Source: Vespula vulgaris
Lineage: Eukaryota > Arthropoda > Insecta > Hymenoptera > Vespidae
DNA length: 64,000 bases
Assembly: GCF_905475345.1 (NCBI RefSeq)
Contig: NC_066589.1
Span: 4,556,001-4,620,000, forward strand
Reading direction: 5' to 3'
The position numbers and the translations under genes were made by a program. A model generated the notes under the pieces. It did no database searches. It worked only from the letters and a program-made list of their open reading frames with translations, and was not told where the DNA came from. Numbering within the stretch: the first letter of the stretch is position 1; each line of letters starts with the position of its first letter. This document shows, piece after piece, positions 56,101-64,000 of this stretch.

Positions 56101-59100
56101 GACTTTTTTTGGACCGGTATAGATGACGCACCACCATGGGTGGATCCAAATCAAGGTTTGACCTTCTACGAGACCAGAACGGTTCATCACACTGTCACTA
56201 TTTATTCTCCAAACGATTACGACGATAAAAGTGCTTCGGCGCCTGCACCTCCACATGGATCCACTCCTCAGGGACCTGGATGTACCACTTGCATTAATCC
56301 CACTCCGCGTTTGGATGAAGACGAGGACCAAGATATTGGGATTCTGATTGGTGAAGATCCTGGACCCAGGTTATTAATGACTACTACATAAAAGCAAAAA
56401 AAGAAAAAAGAAAAAAAAATTATCTGTAATTATGTACATACGTTTCTGACAGAATCGTGTAATAGAAAAATGTTATGAACGAAAGATTAAAAAAATAATA
56501 ATAATAATACTACGGATTCTTGACATCTCGTAACTTTTTTTTTTTTTCGACGAACGAAACTGGTTCCACACAAGAACTGGTTTGACATTTATTAGATATT
56601 TATTATAATACCAATATGTAATAGGAAATTTGAATATCCAATTTTAACTGTTGCTAATATGTATCTGATATAATCTAATCTCAAAAGGAATTTATTTAAT
56701 ATTTATGCAAAAAAGGTACTGGTTATTGACCGTTTTACGAGCTGGGGAATCCATACCACAGAAAGTGGAGTTAAAATTGGCTCGTCTCTATCGGACCGCG
56801 TTTTCAAGGCAACAACAACGTCATCTTGGTCTTCTTTCGACCGATCCTCGAGCTCGCAGAGCAACCGAACAACGTGGCTTCCACGAACGAATGGTGAGTG
56901 CATCCTCGATGATGTCGCACCTTCACGTGATTTTTTTTTATATAATTATAACAAGATCGTATCATTTCAGACAGCTGGTACGATCTTACAAAAGTCATCG
57001 AAAGAAAACGCAACGATTCCTACAGAAAGTTCAATCGAATTGAAAGAAGAGAGGATGATCGATGTATCGAAACGAGGAAGAAAGTTTTTCGGGAAATTTC
57101 GAAACAACGACAGTGAAATTTTGGATAATGTCTTCAATAAAAATCAAACTCACGAAGATTTAAATTTGGGAGACAATGAAAAGTCTTCGAAAAAAGTAGA
57201 ATCGAATTTGAATTATTTGGGTTTGAAAAAACTTCGATTGAGAAGTTTGAACAAACAGGAAGATGATGATGATGATATAATGCTTACAAATTCGTCGTCG
57301 ATGATTTTTAAGGATCAGCATCCACTGAACTTCAGTTCAAGGTCACCCGTTGATTGGAAACGGACCGAAGAAAGCAATAAGGACATCAATTTGACTGGCC
57401 GATCAAAATTACGTTCTTTGGATGGTGTCGTACAGATCAAGATGCACAATACGAGCATAATAGAGGGCGAAGGTACTAGACTGATCTATTCCGTTCATCT
57501 TGATGGAAAACCTGTCCCAGCTGAAACGGCAGCCAGAGATATGGCACTCCTTTCGTCTCAAGAAGTTGCTCTTGAACTTGGTGTACCTGTTATTATCCGA
57601 AGCGAACGTGAGTATAAGAAACAACGAAGAAAAAAATTGATCAAATTGACATTCGAAATACTAAAGTCTTTCTTTCTTTTCTATGACCATCTAAAAGTCG
57701 ACAAAATATTTCCTGAATTTGTTTCTCTAAGAGCTATTATACTATGACAACAGAAACGTTTTATAAAAAAGAAGAATTTCTACATCATTGTATTTTTATT
57801 TTCGAAACAATTTTGTCCTGAAATATACTTCTGTATCGTCAAAAATAACGGAGATAATTTAGATGAAACGTCTTGTATACGTTCATTGAAATTATACATT
57901 TTTAATTATAACTTCATAACACGTTAATCCAAGTAAAGATTGATTTATTTTAAGATGATGACTTATTGAATATTTTTTAGCATATTTAAAAGAAACAAGA
58001 CCCTTAGCCCTTTCGAGAAAAAGGGATGTTTGGTTACTGGTAGGAGCTGCTGGAGCTGCTGTAATCTTATTAGTCCTACTCCTTACTGGTTTGGTCCTAA
58101 TAGCCAAGAGAAAACGAGCTCACAGTGCTGTCGTACCACCACCGAACAAAAGTATACTTAAAAAGGAACGGGATTACGTTCTACCATCTTCTGGTCTTGA
58201 CAATACAGCTTTCTTGACGCCTGACTCAGAAGGCAAGGTAAGCAAATTTATTTCATTGTATCAAACGAGCTTACAAATACATATAATCAAACTAAGATAA
58301 ATAAAACTTGATTTCAAACATCGATAGGGTTAAAAAATCATCAAGCAAGTTATCATAATCTTTGCCAAATCTTTTCCAATTAACGATAACAGTTCTGCAT
58401 TAAAATGCAGATTTAATCGATAAAATGAGTGGTTTAGGGCTCATTTGAATTACAAATTACATGTATAAAGTTCATTCTTTTATATCTCATGATGGAAGGT
58501 TCTTTTTTAGTTAGTCGTAATAAAGTTTCCCTTTGCGTGATAACGAAAGAATTCGAAGGGCCAGGAAAAAGATAGAAAATAATATTGTTAACGTTGACAC
58601 GCGATTGTAGAAGGATAAGGGCATATTATGAAGATGAATTTATTTTCTCTTTTCATTGGCATGACGATATCGATTTTAATGAACGTTGTTAAGGTTCGAG
58701 TAAACGTTCAAATTGCGTGTTAGAAGATACATACCCTAAAAAGTTTCTTCCCTTGTCAGATCGAAGGTACTAGTCAAAGGCAAACACCAAGAACCCTTTC
58801 GAGAACTCCTGATACCACCGACAGTCTTCATCGTAGCGTCGACGAATTTTCCACGGACAACGAGGAGGAATCTAAAAAACTTGCTGCATCTAGTCCTTGG
58901 AGCATCGAGGAACAACCTTCAAGAAAAACAAGGTAATTGCGTTAAATACTGTTTCAATCCTGCGTCAAGTTAAACATGCAGATCTGAAACTATTTATATT
59001 ACCTCTAATAAAACAATATCGTTAAATAAAAATAAAATTTTGTTCGGTTTCTCTATCAACGATGAAGTGAAATTAATAAAAGTAATTATTTCTCTTTCCT

Positions 59101-60638
59101 AAAGATATTTTGTTCATTACTGATATAAATCAATATAAATTGTTTTTGGATAGAAAGAAAGATACAATAAATAAATAAAAAATAAAAAGTAAGAAAATTT
59201 ATATGTACAAAAAATTAGAAAAAAATCCACTTATGATTCTACTAAAAAGTTATTGAATTTGTATGAAATATAGAGTGACACAGGGAAGAATGACAAGAAC
59301 AAACGCCATCGATCCACCAAGAACTCCAGATTCAATGGATACTATTGCCGACCAGGCAGAGATGTTGGAATCACTTGAGAATGGTTATCCGAGACAAGAA
59401 GAGGTTCCAGTCTCACCACGTTCTTATCTATCCATGCCTTCTTGCAAACAATTTCCAAGTATGCGAAGCGTCGAACCACTTTCAAGAGTCCTCGAGCCAG
59501 TAACAGTAAGCGATACGTTCGTGTGACCTACCGTAGCATAGTAGCAGAGATATCGAAAGAATATTTTGTCCGATTAGGTCAAGCATTTGGACGTAGACTC
59601 TCCTGAAAGTGGAAGGCACAAAGACAATGGCTACGTCGCTCATCAAAGAAGCGAAAAAATGGATGAAACATTTTTAACGAGAGCAGCCAGTGCTTCTAGA
59701 GATCCTGGAGTCGTAGGACCTATCGTTTGGACACTAAAGAGACAAGGATTATCTACCGAAGGTACGATCCATTTTTTCTAAAAACTTGTTAATTAATTTT
59801 TCCATCGACCTATACATTGAAACGAAAGCGAATCAACCATCTCCGAAAGAACGTCTTCGTTGTAACAATTAATAAAATAACATTATATCGAGAATAATGT
59901 TATTTCGATTCTCTCGGTGACGGTTTCGCAATTGATATATATATAGAATTTATCATCCAGTCGCACATTCTCTCGAAAGTATTGCATTATTATCAGGTAA
60001 TGGTACGTCCGAAATATCGGACGTCGAACAGATCTTCGTGGGATCAGGTGGTCCCGTGGGTCGTGCCAGGAGACGTCTCCACGAACTCCTCGAGGACTCC
60101 TTCAGCCTCTTCGGAAGTAGAGAGCCCAAGTCCAGAGAATTTCAAACGACGAATACGCGTCCGAACTCTGCCGTACGCACGACGGATGCTCTCACGATAT
60201 TTACCGAAGGAAGGCATAGGTCAGTCAGTTATTGTTATTTCTCATTGGAAACTTAACACACGTAACATTTATATAACGTTTATGTAAGTAGAGAAGTTTC
60301 AATATTTCGTTTCTATCTTACAGTTTTTTTTTTCTTCTTCAAATTTTATTATCGTTTTTAGTCCGACGTCAACTCCGCCTGCGGAATTAAGTACTCGACC
60401 TCGCACGTCAGCATCAAGAAGAAATTTGGCAGAGGATATTCCTGAAACTGGCCAGTCAAGTCATACACGTGGTACTTGGGGCTCGAGACCACTCAGTGCC
60501 GGTCCGTTTCACAAACCTAATCTACCAGAAGTGGATACCAGACGTATCCTAGCGGATTCTCAACTCTCACCGGAGGATCCAGCGGTACCTTTAATCAGCA
60601 GTATTAAGAAAGAACTGGAAAAGTTCTCTCCGCGATAA
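52487..60638 (+). CDS. KIAA1549-like (UPF0606/DUF3827) single-pass membrane protein, 10 exons
   Basis: Exons 52487-52613, 56048-56369, 56716-56893, 56971-57607, 57981-58237, 58760-58932, 59274-59505, 59578-59761, 59997-60219 and 60362-60638 join in phase to 2610 nt (869 residues). Seen: a hydrophobic N-terminus (about 1-36, likely signal peptide), an ectodomain with a YWLLTVLRAGE block (about 150), a SEA-like module (about 362-421: RLIYSVHLDGKPVPAETAA), a transmembrane helix (about 439-463) followed by KRKR, and a Ser/Pro-rich tail. The tail has RRRLHELLEDSFSLF (about 725-740) and ends in a basic helix, ISSIKKELEKF. Order and motifs match KIAA1549/KIAA1549L from memory of the family. Molecular function is not established. 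The ectodomain is much shorter than in vertebrates. Confidence 0.8.
52614..56047 (+). other. KIAA1549-like intron 1
   Basis: 3.4 kb of AT-rich sequence with a (CGT)n run at about 53118-53150, an A/T-rich low-complexity region and no supported gene. The minus-strand frames at 54190-54492 and 55261-55545 show no recognisable protein. Confidence 0.75.
56048..56369 (+). CDS. KIAA1549-like exon 2 (ectodomain)
   Basis: After acceptor attgcag it encodes EDEIILIEHLPGRRVHLQDFF, Trp/Pro-rich sequence, an HHTVTIYSPNDY strand, a CTTC pair and an acidic DEDEDQD run. It ends DPGPR in phase 2 at donor gttatt. Reading through instead gives a stop at about 56391, a possible short secreted form. Confidence 0.8.
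56716..56893 (+). CDS. KIAA1549-like exon 3
   Basis: It encodes YWLLTVLRAGESIPQKVE and LARLYRTAFSRQQQRHLG, matching the conserved (Y/W)W..TVL...LA.LY block of the family. The acceptor has a poor pyrimidine tract (gcaaaaaag). Donor gtgagt at 56894, phase 0. Confidence 0.8.
56971..57607 (+). CDS. KIAA1549-like exon 4 (variable region, SEA-like module)
   Basis: A polar, Lys/Asn/Asp-rich segment with a DDDD run, then VVQIKMHNTS and LIYSVHLDGKPVPAETAA, DMALLSSQEVALELG. Alternating strands and a helix fit the SEA-like fold before the membrane. Donor gtgagt at 57608, phase 1. Confidence 0.82.
57981..58237 (+). CDS. KIAA1549-like exon 5 (transmembrane segment)
   Basis: It encodes PYLKETRPLALSRKRDV, then VWLLVGAAGAAVILLVLLL and TGLVLIA followed by KRKR, a single membrane span with a positive inner border. 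The juxtamembrane tail ends TPDSEGK in phase 0 at donor gtaagc (58238). Confidence 0.88.
58760..58932 (+). CDS. KIAA1549-like exon 6 (cytoplasmic tail)
   Basis: IEGTSQRQTPRTLSRTPDTT and SVDEFSTDNEEESKKL: Ser/Thr-Pro and acidic sites, typical of a phosphorylated tail. Acceptor cttgtcag, donor gtaatt, phase 2. Confidence 0.8.
59274..59505 (+). CDS. KIAA1549-like exon 7
   Basis: VTQGRMTRTNAIDPPRTPDS, then DQAEMLESLENGYPRQEE and VSPRSYLSMPSC. The acceptor is the weak aaatatag; the frame continues from exon 6. Donor gtaagc at 59506. Confidence 0.78.
59578..59761 (+). CDS. KIAA1549-like exon 8
   Basis: VKHLDVDSPESGRHKDNG and FLTRAASASRDPGVVGPIVW. In phase on both sides; donor gtacga at 59762. Confidence 0.78.
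59997..60219 (+). CDS. KIAA1549-like exon 9 (conserved tail helix)
   Basis: GTSEISDVEQIF and RARRRLHELLEDSFSLF. The latter corresponds to the family helix of type R..(M/L)H.LLEEAFSL. Acceptor attatcag, donor gtcagt at 60220, phase 2. Two other long frames here are shadows. Confidence 0.82.
60362..60638 (+). CDS. KIAA1549-like exon 10 (C-terminus)
   Basis: PTSTPPAELSTRPRTSAS to PLISSIKKELEKFSPR, then TAA at 60636-60638. The terminal basic amphipathic helix matches the family's conserved end (I..E(V/L).K). Confidence 0.82.
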
Positions 60639-61032
60639 ATGAATAAATTAACGAAATAGTTGAATTTATTTTACGGGACGCTCTTTTTACTTCGCGAGAT
60701 TTCTAGCTAATTTCTAAATCGATCGATATTGGCAACAATTTAAAAGTCCTAGCGTACGTACGTATTTGTGCCAGTATAAACAAACAAAAAAAAAAAAGAT
60801 AAACGAAACATCATACACACAAGAGATTACTCATTAGCTTTTTTCATCGATTTATATAATTCTGATTTTGTTTTGATCAGTCTTGAACATGTGTCATTGT
60901 AAATACCATGACTCGATTTTGTAGGCACATTATTGTAAGTAATTTTCAATTGACGACCGACAGCGATAAAAACACTGTCGTGATGGAATATGTTCGACAG
61001 TTAAAATATACATGAATTTGATCAACGAGAAT

Positions 61033-61038
61033 AATAAA
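61033..61038 (+). terminator. Candidate poly(A) signal of the KIAA1549-like gene
   Basis: Canonical AATAAA about 395 bp after the stop codon in AT-rich sequence. Confidence 0.5.
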
Positions 61039-61049
61039 ACTTGATCGAT

Positions 61050-61055
61050 TTTATT
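61050..61055 (-). terminator. Candidate poly(A) signal of HEMK1
   Basis: Canonical AATAAA on the minus strand, about 147 bp beyond the HEMK1 stop. Confidence 0.5.
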
Positions 61056-61201
61056 TAAACATGATACCTAACAACTTTCGACGTTATTAAGAATTATATT
61101 TAAGAATATATTCTATAACACATTTTTTGTTTTTTTTAAGTTACGAGTCAATATATTGCGAGTATATTATACAACGTTAATAAATATGACGATAAAATAC
61201 T

Positions 61202-61445
61202 TTACGCCATTTTAGATATTTCGACGAATCGATCGTTATTGCAAAAGTCTTTGTAGGTATGCTCGTGTCGCAGTTTTAAAGTGTCGTATTTTTTTACAAA
61301 AAAACTTATGTACTCTGGATGTGCTGGATCCACTTCGACAAAGAGATGACCTCCTGGTTTTAATGCCTTGGCACTGTATTGTATAAGAGGTCTGATAATC
61401 TTCAATCCATCTTCTCCGCCGTCTAAAGCTCTTAAATCTTCATAA
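61202..61445 (-). CDS. HEMK1: HEMK1 exon 5 (C-terminus)
   Basis: YEDLRALDGGEDGLKIIRPL (PrmC YEP..AL.GG.DGL.. block, with D for P), LKPGGHLFVEVD and a tail ending ISKMA, then TAA at 61204-61202. Confidence 0.95.
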
Positions 61446-62922
61446 CTGCGTATATTCGAAAAAAGGGAAAAAGTAGAAAAAAAAGAAAAGAAATGTGTAT
61501 CTATTCTTAAATCTTAATAATCTAAACTCTAGAATTACATACATTTTAATTTCTGGTTCTAATTTTAATATGTTCTTGGTTGGCACGTACGGTGGATTGC
61601 TAACTATAAAATCAAAACTTTTAGTTTCGAAATTCATACTTTCAGAAGATTTTAATGTTCCATCTTCTTCCAAAGTTGCCTGTATAATAGTTACTCTTTC
61701 TTGCAAGCCAAGCTTGCTACAATTTTCTTTTGTTAAATCGCAAGCATGTGGATTAGTATCGACTGCTATACATTTTACCTAGAATAGTATGAAATTTACT
61801 CCGAACTATTTTAAACGATTAAAGATATCCCATTTATTTTAATCACCTGAAATAACGGTATCATTATTCTTCGAATTGTCCAATCACTATTTGCCTAATT
61901 AATTATTAGGAAATAATGTACCTTGTTAGAGGAGTGTGCCAATGCTAGCGATATCGCCCCAGAACCACAACCAATTTCCAAGATTTCACGATCGTCTCCG
62001 TGCAAATAACTTAGTTTTTTTAAAATAATATCAACTATTATCTCTGTTTCCGGACGTGGAATAAAAATTGGAGGAACTAATTTCAAAGTAATATCTCGAA
62101 AATCCCATTCACCGATTATGTATTGAACTGGCATCCTGTAGGACTTCATTTTCATGAAATAACGTAATTTATCGTGATGTAAACAACGGACAAAAAATTT
62201 CTTTGTTTTTCGTACAGTTATCACATTTTACCTGGCCAATCTGCATTGACAAAGTGATTCTAACTCGTTCAACTGATCTTCCGTAAGTCGTTTATCACGA
62301 AAATTCGTCACGTCTAATAGCTGTCGAGTAAAACGGAAAGCACGAAACTAATTATTTCACACCTACGCTTTTATATCATACGTTTAAAATCAGCGGGAAA
62401 AATAAAAATATAGAATCTGGCAAGTAGCCAATGATAATGCGAATATATTGGACGCCATGACAGTTTAAAACATATATGTTACTATCCACGTGATTTCATA
62501 TAGGTTAGAAAACAAAGGCGTATTTTCTTATGAATTATTTGAAGAATTTGTCGGTAAAACAGAATCTGAACTAGATCGGTTTGTAAGCGATATAATTTTC
62601 ACGAATACAATGTAACGGAATAGCTAGAAAAAGATTTAAGAATGAATATTTTTACCTTTTTTAAACCTACGACATGTGCGACGATGTGTTCGATGGATTC
62701 AACGGGTTCTGGTACAGCTTCATTCTCAAACCGGTGACTCCATTTTTCAACGATTTCACTAATGGTCGGACAATTCGTAGAAGAATCGTTCGTAAAAGCA
62801 CGATGCAATGATACGTTTCCTTTGGTTGTCATGGTAATATTATTTCCGATGCGCACAATGCTCGTTGCCGTACTTTTGTTAATCGGAAGAACGCACATCT
62901 TGAAAATTTGACGATACGACAT
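61202..62922 (-). CDS. HEMK1: HEMK1/PrmC-type release factor glutamine N5-methyltransferase (5 exons)
   Basis: This family methylates the Gln of the GGQ loop of class I peptide-release factors using S-adenosylmethionine; animal HEMK1 acts in mitochondria. Minus-strand exons 62656-62922, 62232-62320, 61922-62135, 61543-61778 and 61202-61445 join in phase to 1050 nt, 349 residues (human about 338). Seen: an N-terminal PrmC helical region with TEDQLNELESL and RMPVQYIIGEWDF, PRPETE (145-150), the SAM-binding ILEIGCGSGAISLALA (from 170), catalytic NPPY (251-254) and a C-terminal GGHLFVEVD strand. The N-terminus is basic and hydroxylated, fitting a mitochondrial leader. Translation could also start at an in-frame ATG at 62979. 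Confidence 0.95.
61543..61778 (-). CDS. HEMK1: HEMK1 exon 4 (NPPY)
   Basis: VKCIAVDTNPHACDLTKEN (SAM-binding second strand), VTIIQATLEED and FDFIVSNPPYVPTKNI with the catalytic NPPY. Phase-2 end at donor gtatgt. Confidence 0.96.
61922..62135 (-). CDS. HEMK1: HEMK1 exon 3 (PRPETE, SAM motif I)
   Basis: MPVQYIIGEWDF, IPRPETEIIVD and EIGCGSGAISLALAHSSNK. Phase-0 end at donor gtacat. These are the most diagnostic motifs of the gene. Confidence 0.96.
62232..62320 (-). CDS. HEMK1: HEMK1 exon 2
   Basis: LLDVTNFRDKRLTEDQLNEL to CRLA. Acceptor ctcgacag, donor gtaaaa, phase-2 end. It joins RMPVQYI in exon 3. Too short and split to appear as a long frame. Confidence 0.92.
62656..62922 (-). CDS. HEMK1: HEMK1 exon 1 (mitochondrial leader, N-terminal helices)
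   Basis: MSYRQIFKMCVLPINKS is followed by ISEIVEKWSHRFENEAVPEP and a helix ending VVGLKK. Phase-0 end at donor gtaaaa. The first in-frame ATG is 57 nt upstream, so 19 more residues are possible. Confidence 0.9.
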
Positions 62923-63380
62923 CGTGTCTCGCTCGACGAGTACTGAACGACGTGTTGTTATCGAATGATCGAGGAGCACATCGTTGCCGAAGGGAGAGGC
63001 ATTTCCTCGAAAACAGCGCTACCTATCGGACGAAAACTACAAATGACTCATCCTGTTTTTCAAGCCACACAATAGCTTATAATATCGACTACATAAAATC
63101 GATATAAGAACAAAAACATTTCCGAAGAATATGACAAAAACGATCGAAGAGTATTCTCTCTGTTTACGTTCAAATAGAATCGCAAGAAGGTTAAGATAAA
63201 GTTTACTGAATATACAGGGTGAGAAATTTCACCCAGTCGGTAAGTTATCGACCGAGGACTGAAGAAACTAACTCGATCGTTAAATAGTAGAGAATGTGAA
63301 ACATTTTTCTTGGAGTAACGTTCGAACGGAAGGCGCAAGCGCGAGTTCGTACTCGTCGATGTTCGGTTGGTCTCGGAAAT
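62923..63380. promoter_or_regulatory. HEMK1 promoter region, head-to-head with the next transcript
   Basis: No gene is supported. It has AT-rich sequence with TATACAGGGTGAGAAATTTCACCC at about 63210-63234, which has GGGTGA/TCACCC arms and resembles the TE termini elsewhere in the window. A shared promoter between HEMK1 and the downstream leader is inferred from orientation only. Confidence 0.4.
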
Positions 63381-63592
63381 GACGACGAGAGGCGGGGAGG
63401 AGTCTCACGCCGGGCCACACGACGGTGTATGAGGGGGTGAGCGGTGAGAGGCGCGAGAGTCGCGAGCATACAGGGCAGTCGTCGCTGCTCTCGATCGTAA
63501 GTAACGTGCGACGTCGAGTCTGGCATGAGCGTCGTCTGCGCGACGCGATTGCATCGCGAGCTAAGATCGTTGCGAGAGCGTCGAAGCGACTG

Positions 63593-63725
63593 AGAGAGAA
63601 AGAGAGAGAGAGAGAGGAAGAAAGAAAGAGAGAGAGAGAGAGAGAGAGAGGGAGGGAGGGAGGGAGGAAGGAAGAGAAAGAAAGATACAAACGGAGAAAA
63701 AGAGAAAGAGAAAGAGGAAAGAAAG
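63593..63725 (+). repeat. Polypurine (GA)n/(GGGA)n tract
   Basis: GAGA, GAAA and GGGA runs, almost free of pyrimidines, including a GGGAGGGAGGGAGGGA segment near 63650-63665 that could form a G-quadruplex. Confidence 0.85.
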
Positions 63726-63756
63726 AGCGAGGCTTTTCTGTGCGCACGGGACACCG

Positions 63757-63876
63757 ATGTCGAGTGCGACGTCGTCCTCGAGCACGAGGACTCGCGTGAA
63801 CGGGAAGAGGAAGAGGAAGAAGGTGCTGTTGTACGAAGAGGGTTCGTGTAACGACACGACACCTCGGCGTCGCTAG
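63757..63876 (+). CDS. Short open frame (39 codons) in the 5' leader
   Basis: ATG in context ACCGATGT to TAG at 63874-63876. The peptide is Ser/Thr-rich, then a basic KRKRKK cluster, then VLLYEEGSCNDTTPRRR. It may be an upstream open frame, the start of a spliced coding exon, or chance. No homologue is recognised. Confidence 0.25.
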   Translation: MSSATSSSSTRTRVNGKRKRKKVLLYEEGSCNDTTPRRR

Positions 63877-64000
63877 TTACCTCTCGTTGTCCATTGCGTG
63901 CTTCGTTCTCTGTGTGTGTGGCGTACGTGTGTGCGTATGTGTGTGTGTGTGTGGGTACGTTATTGCGTGTGATATATATATATATATATTTATCTGTATA

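Larger units (their letters stand above)
60639..61201. other. Convergent 3' UTR region
   Basis: 563 bp between the stops of the KIAA1549-like gene (plus) and HEMK1 (minus). AATAAA on the plus strand is at 61033-61038. TTTATT at 61050-61055 is AATAAA on the minus strand. No other gene is seen. Confidence 0.6.
63381..64000 (+). promoter_or_regulatory. GC-rich 5' leader or promoter of a gene running off the window
   Basis: CpG-rich sequence (63380-63600) is followed by a polypurine GA/GGGA tract (63590-63725), another GC-rich block and GT/TA repeats (63905-63990). Pattern and position resemble a hymenopteran promoter and 5' UTR, like the region before kibra exon 1. Long frames here are Arg/Glu or Ser/Leu repeat translations. 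The gene itself is not visible. Confidence 0.4.

Noticed and set aside
63245..63862. 205-codon and 155-codon minus frames before the window end
   Set aside because: They run through the GA/GGGA tract as Ser/Leu/Phe; the ends are mixed but match nothing known.
1..64000. tRNA, rRNA, CRISPR or prokaryotic mobile elements
   Set aside because: I looked for B-box-like GGTTCGAANCC with cloverleaf context, conserved rRNA blocks and spaced direct repeats and found none; a tRNAscan-SE run would settle tRNAs.

Overview
This is a nuclear genomic window from an insect, most likely a hymenopteran (bee, wasp or ant). The support is AT-rich non-coding DNA with many CpGs, dense (GA)n/(CT)n and trinucleotide microsatellites, GT-AG introns with insect-type branch and acceptor signals, and Kibra, HEMK1 and KIAA1549-type proteins of arthropod character. 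It is not bacterial: there are no operons, CRISPR arrays or plasmid features, and nearly all open frames longer than 60 codons outside the three genes are low-complexity or microsatellite translations.

Region 1 (1-51.3 kb, plus strand) is the kibra gene (WWC family, upstream regulator of the Hippo growth-control pathway). I can assemble 12 coding exons giving a 1336-residue protein with every intron phase consistent. The two WW domains lie in three small exons at 0.6 kb and 19.4-19.7 kb, split by an 18.7 kb intron. A 25.0 kb intron then separates them from the coiled-coil, C2 and aPKC-binding parts, packed into 44.6-49.7 kb. The long introns hold microsatellites, a foldback-type inverted-repeat element (18.06-18.73 kb), a MITE-like element (24.32-24.95 kb) and related termini. 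They also hold a GC-rich stretch (39.7-43.8 kb) with a TATA/initiator pair, an 11-bp tandem repeat and a Gln/Tyr-rich open frame. That frame ends at a splice donor in phase with kibra exon 4.

Region 2 (52.5-60.6 kb, plus strand) is a 10-exon gene for an 869-residue predicted single-pass membrane protein. It has a signal peptide, an extracellular part with a SEA-like module, one transmembrane helix and a Ser/Pro-rich cytoplasmic tail. Layout and short motifs match the KIAA1549 / UPF0606 (DUF3827) family.

Region 3 (61.2-62.9 kb, minus strand) is a 5-exon, 349-residue HEMK1/PrmC-type release-factor glutamine methyltransferase, probably mitochondrial. It converges on the KIAA1549-like gene, and the two candidate poly(A) signals are placed so that the transcripts should overlap tail to tail.

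Region 4 (63.2-64.0 kb) is a GC-rich, purine-rich promoter or 5' leader, head-to-head with HEMK1. It probably belongs to a gene that continues past the window; only a 39-codon open frame is visible.

The most useful leads are the candidate WW-less kibra first exon, a possible 21-nt in-frame microexon between the WW domains, and the foldback element whose arms carry several FTZ-F1/ERR-type half-sites. All three are inferences from sequence and need transcript data.
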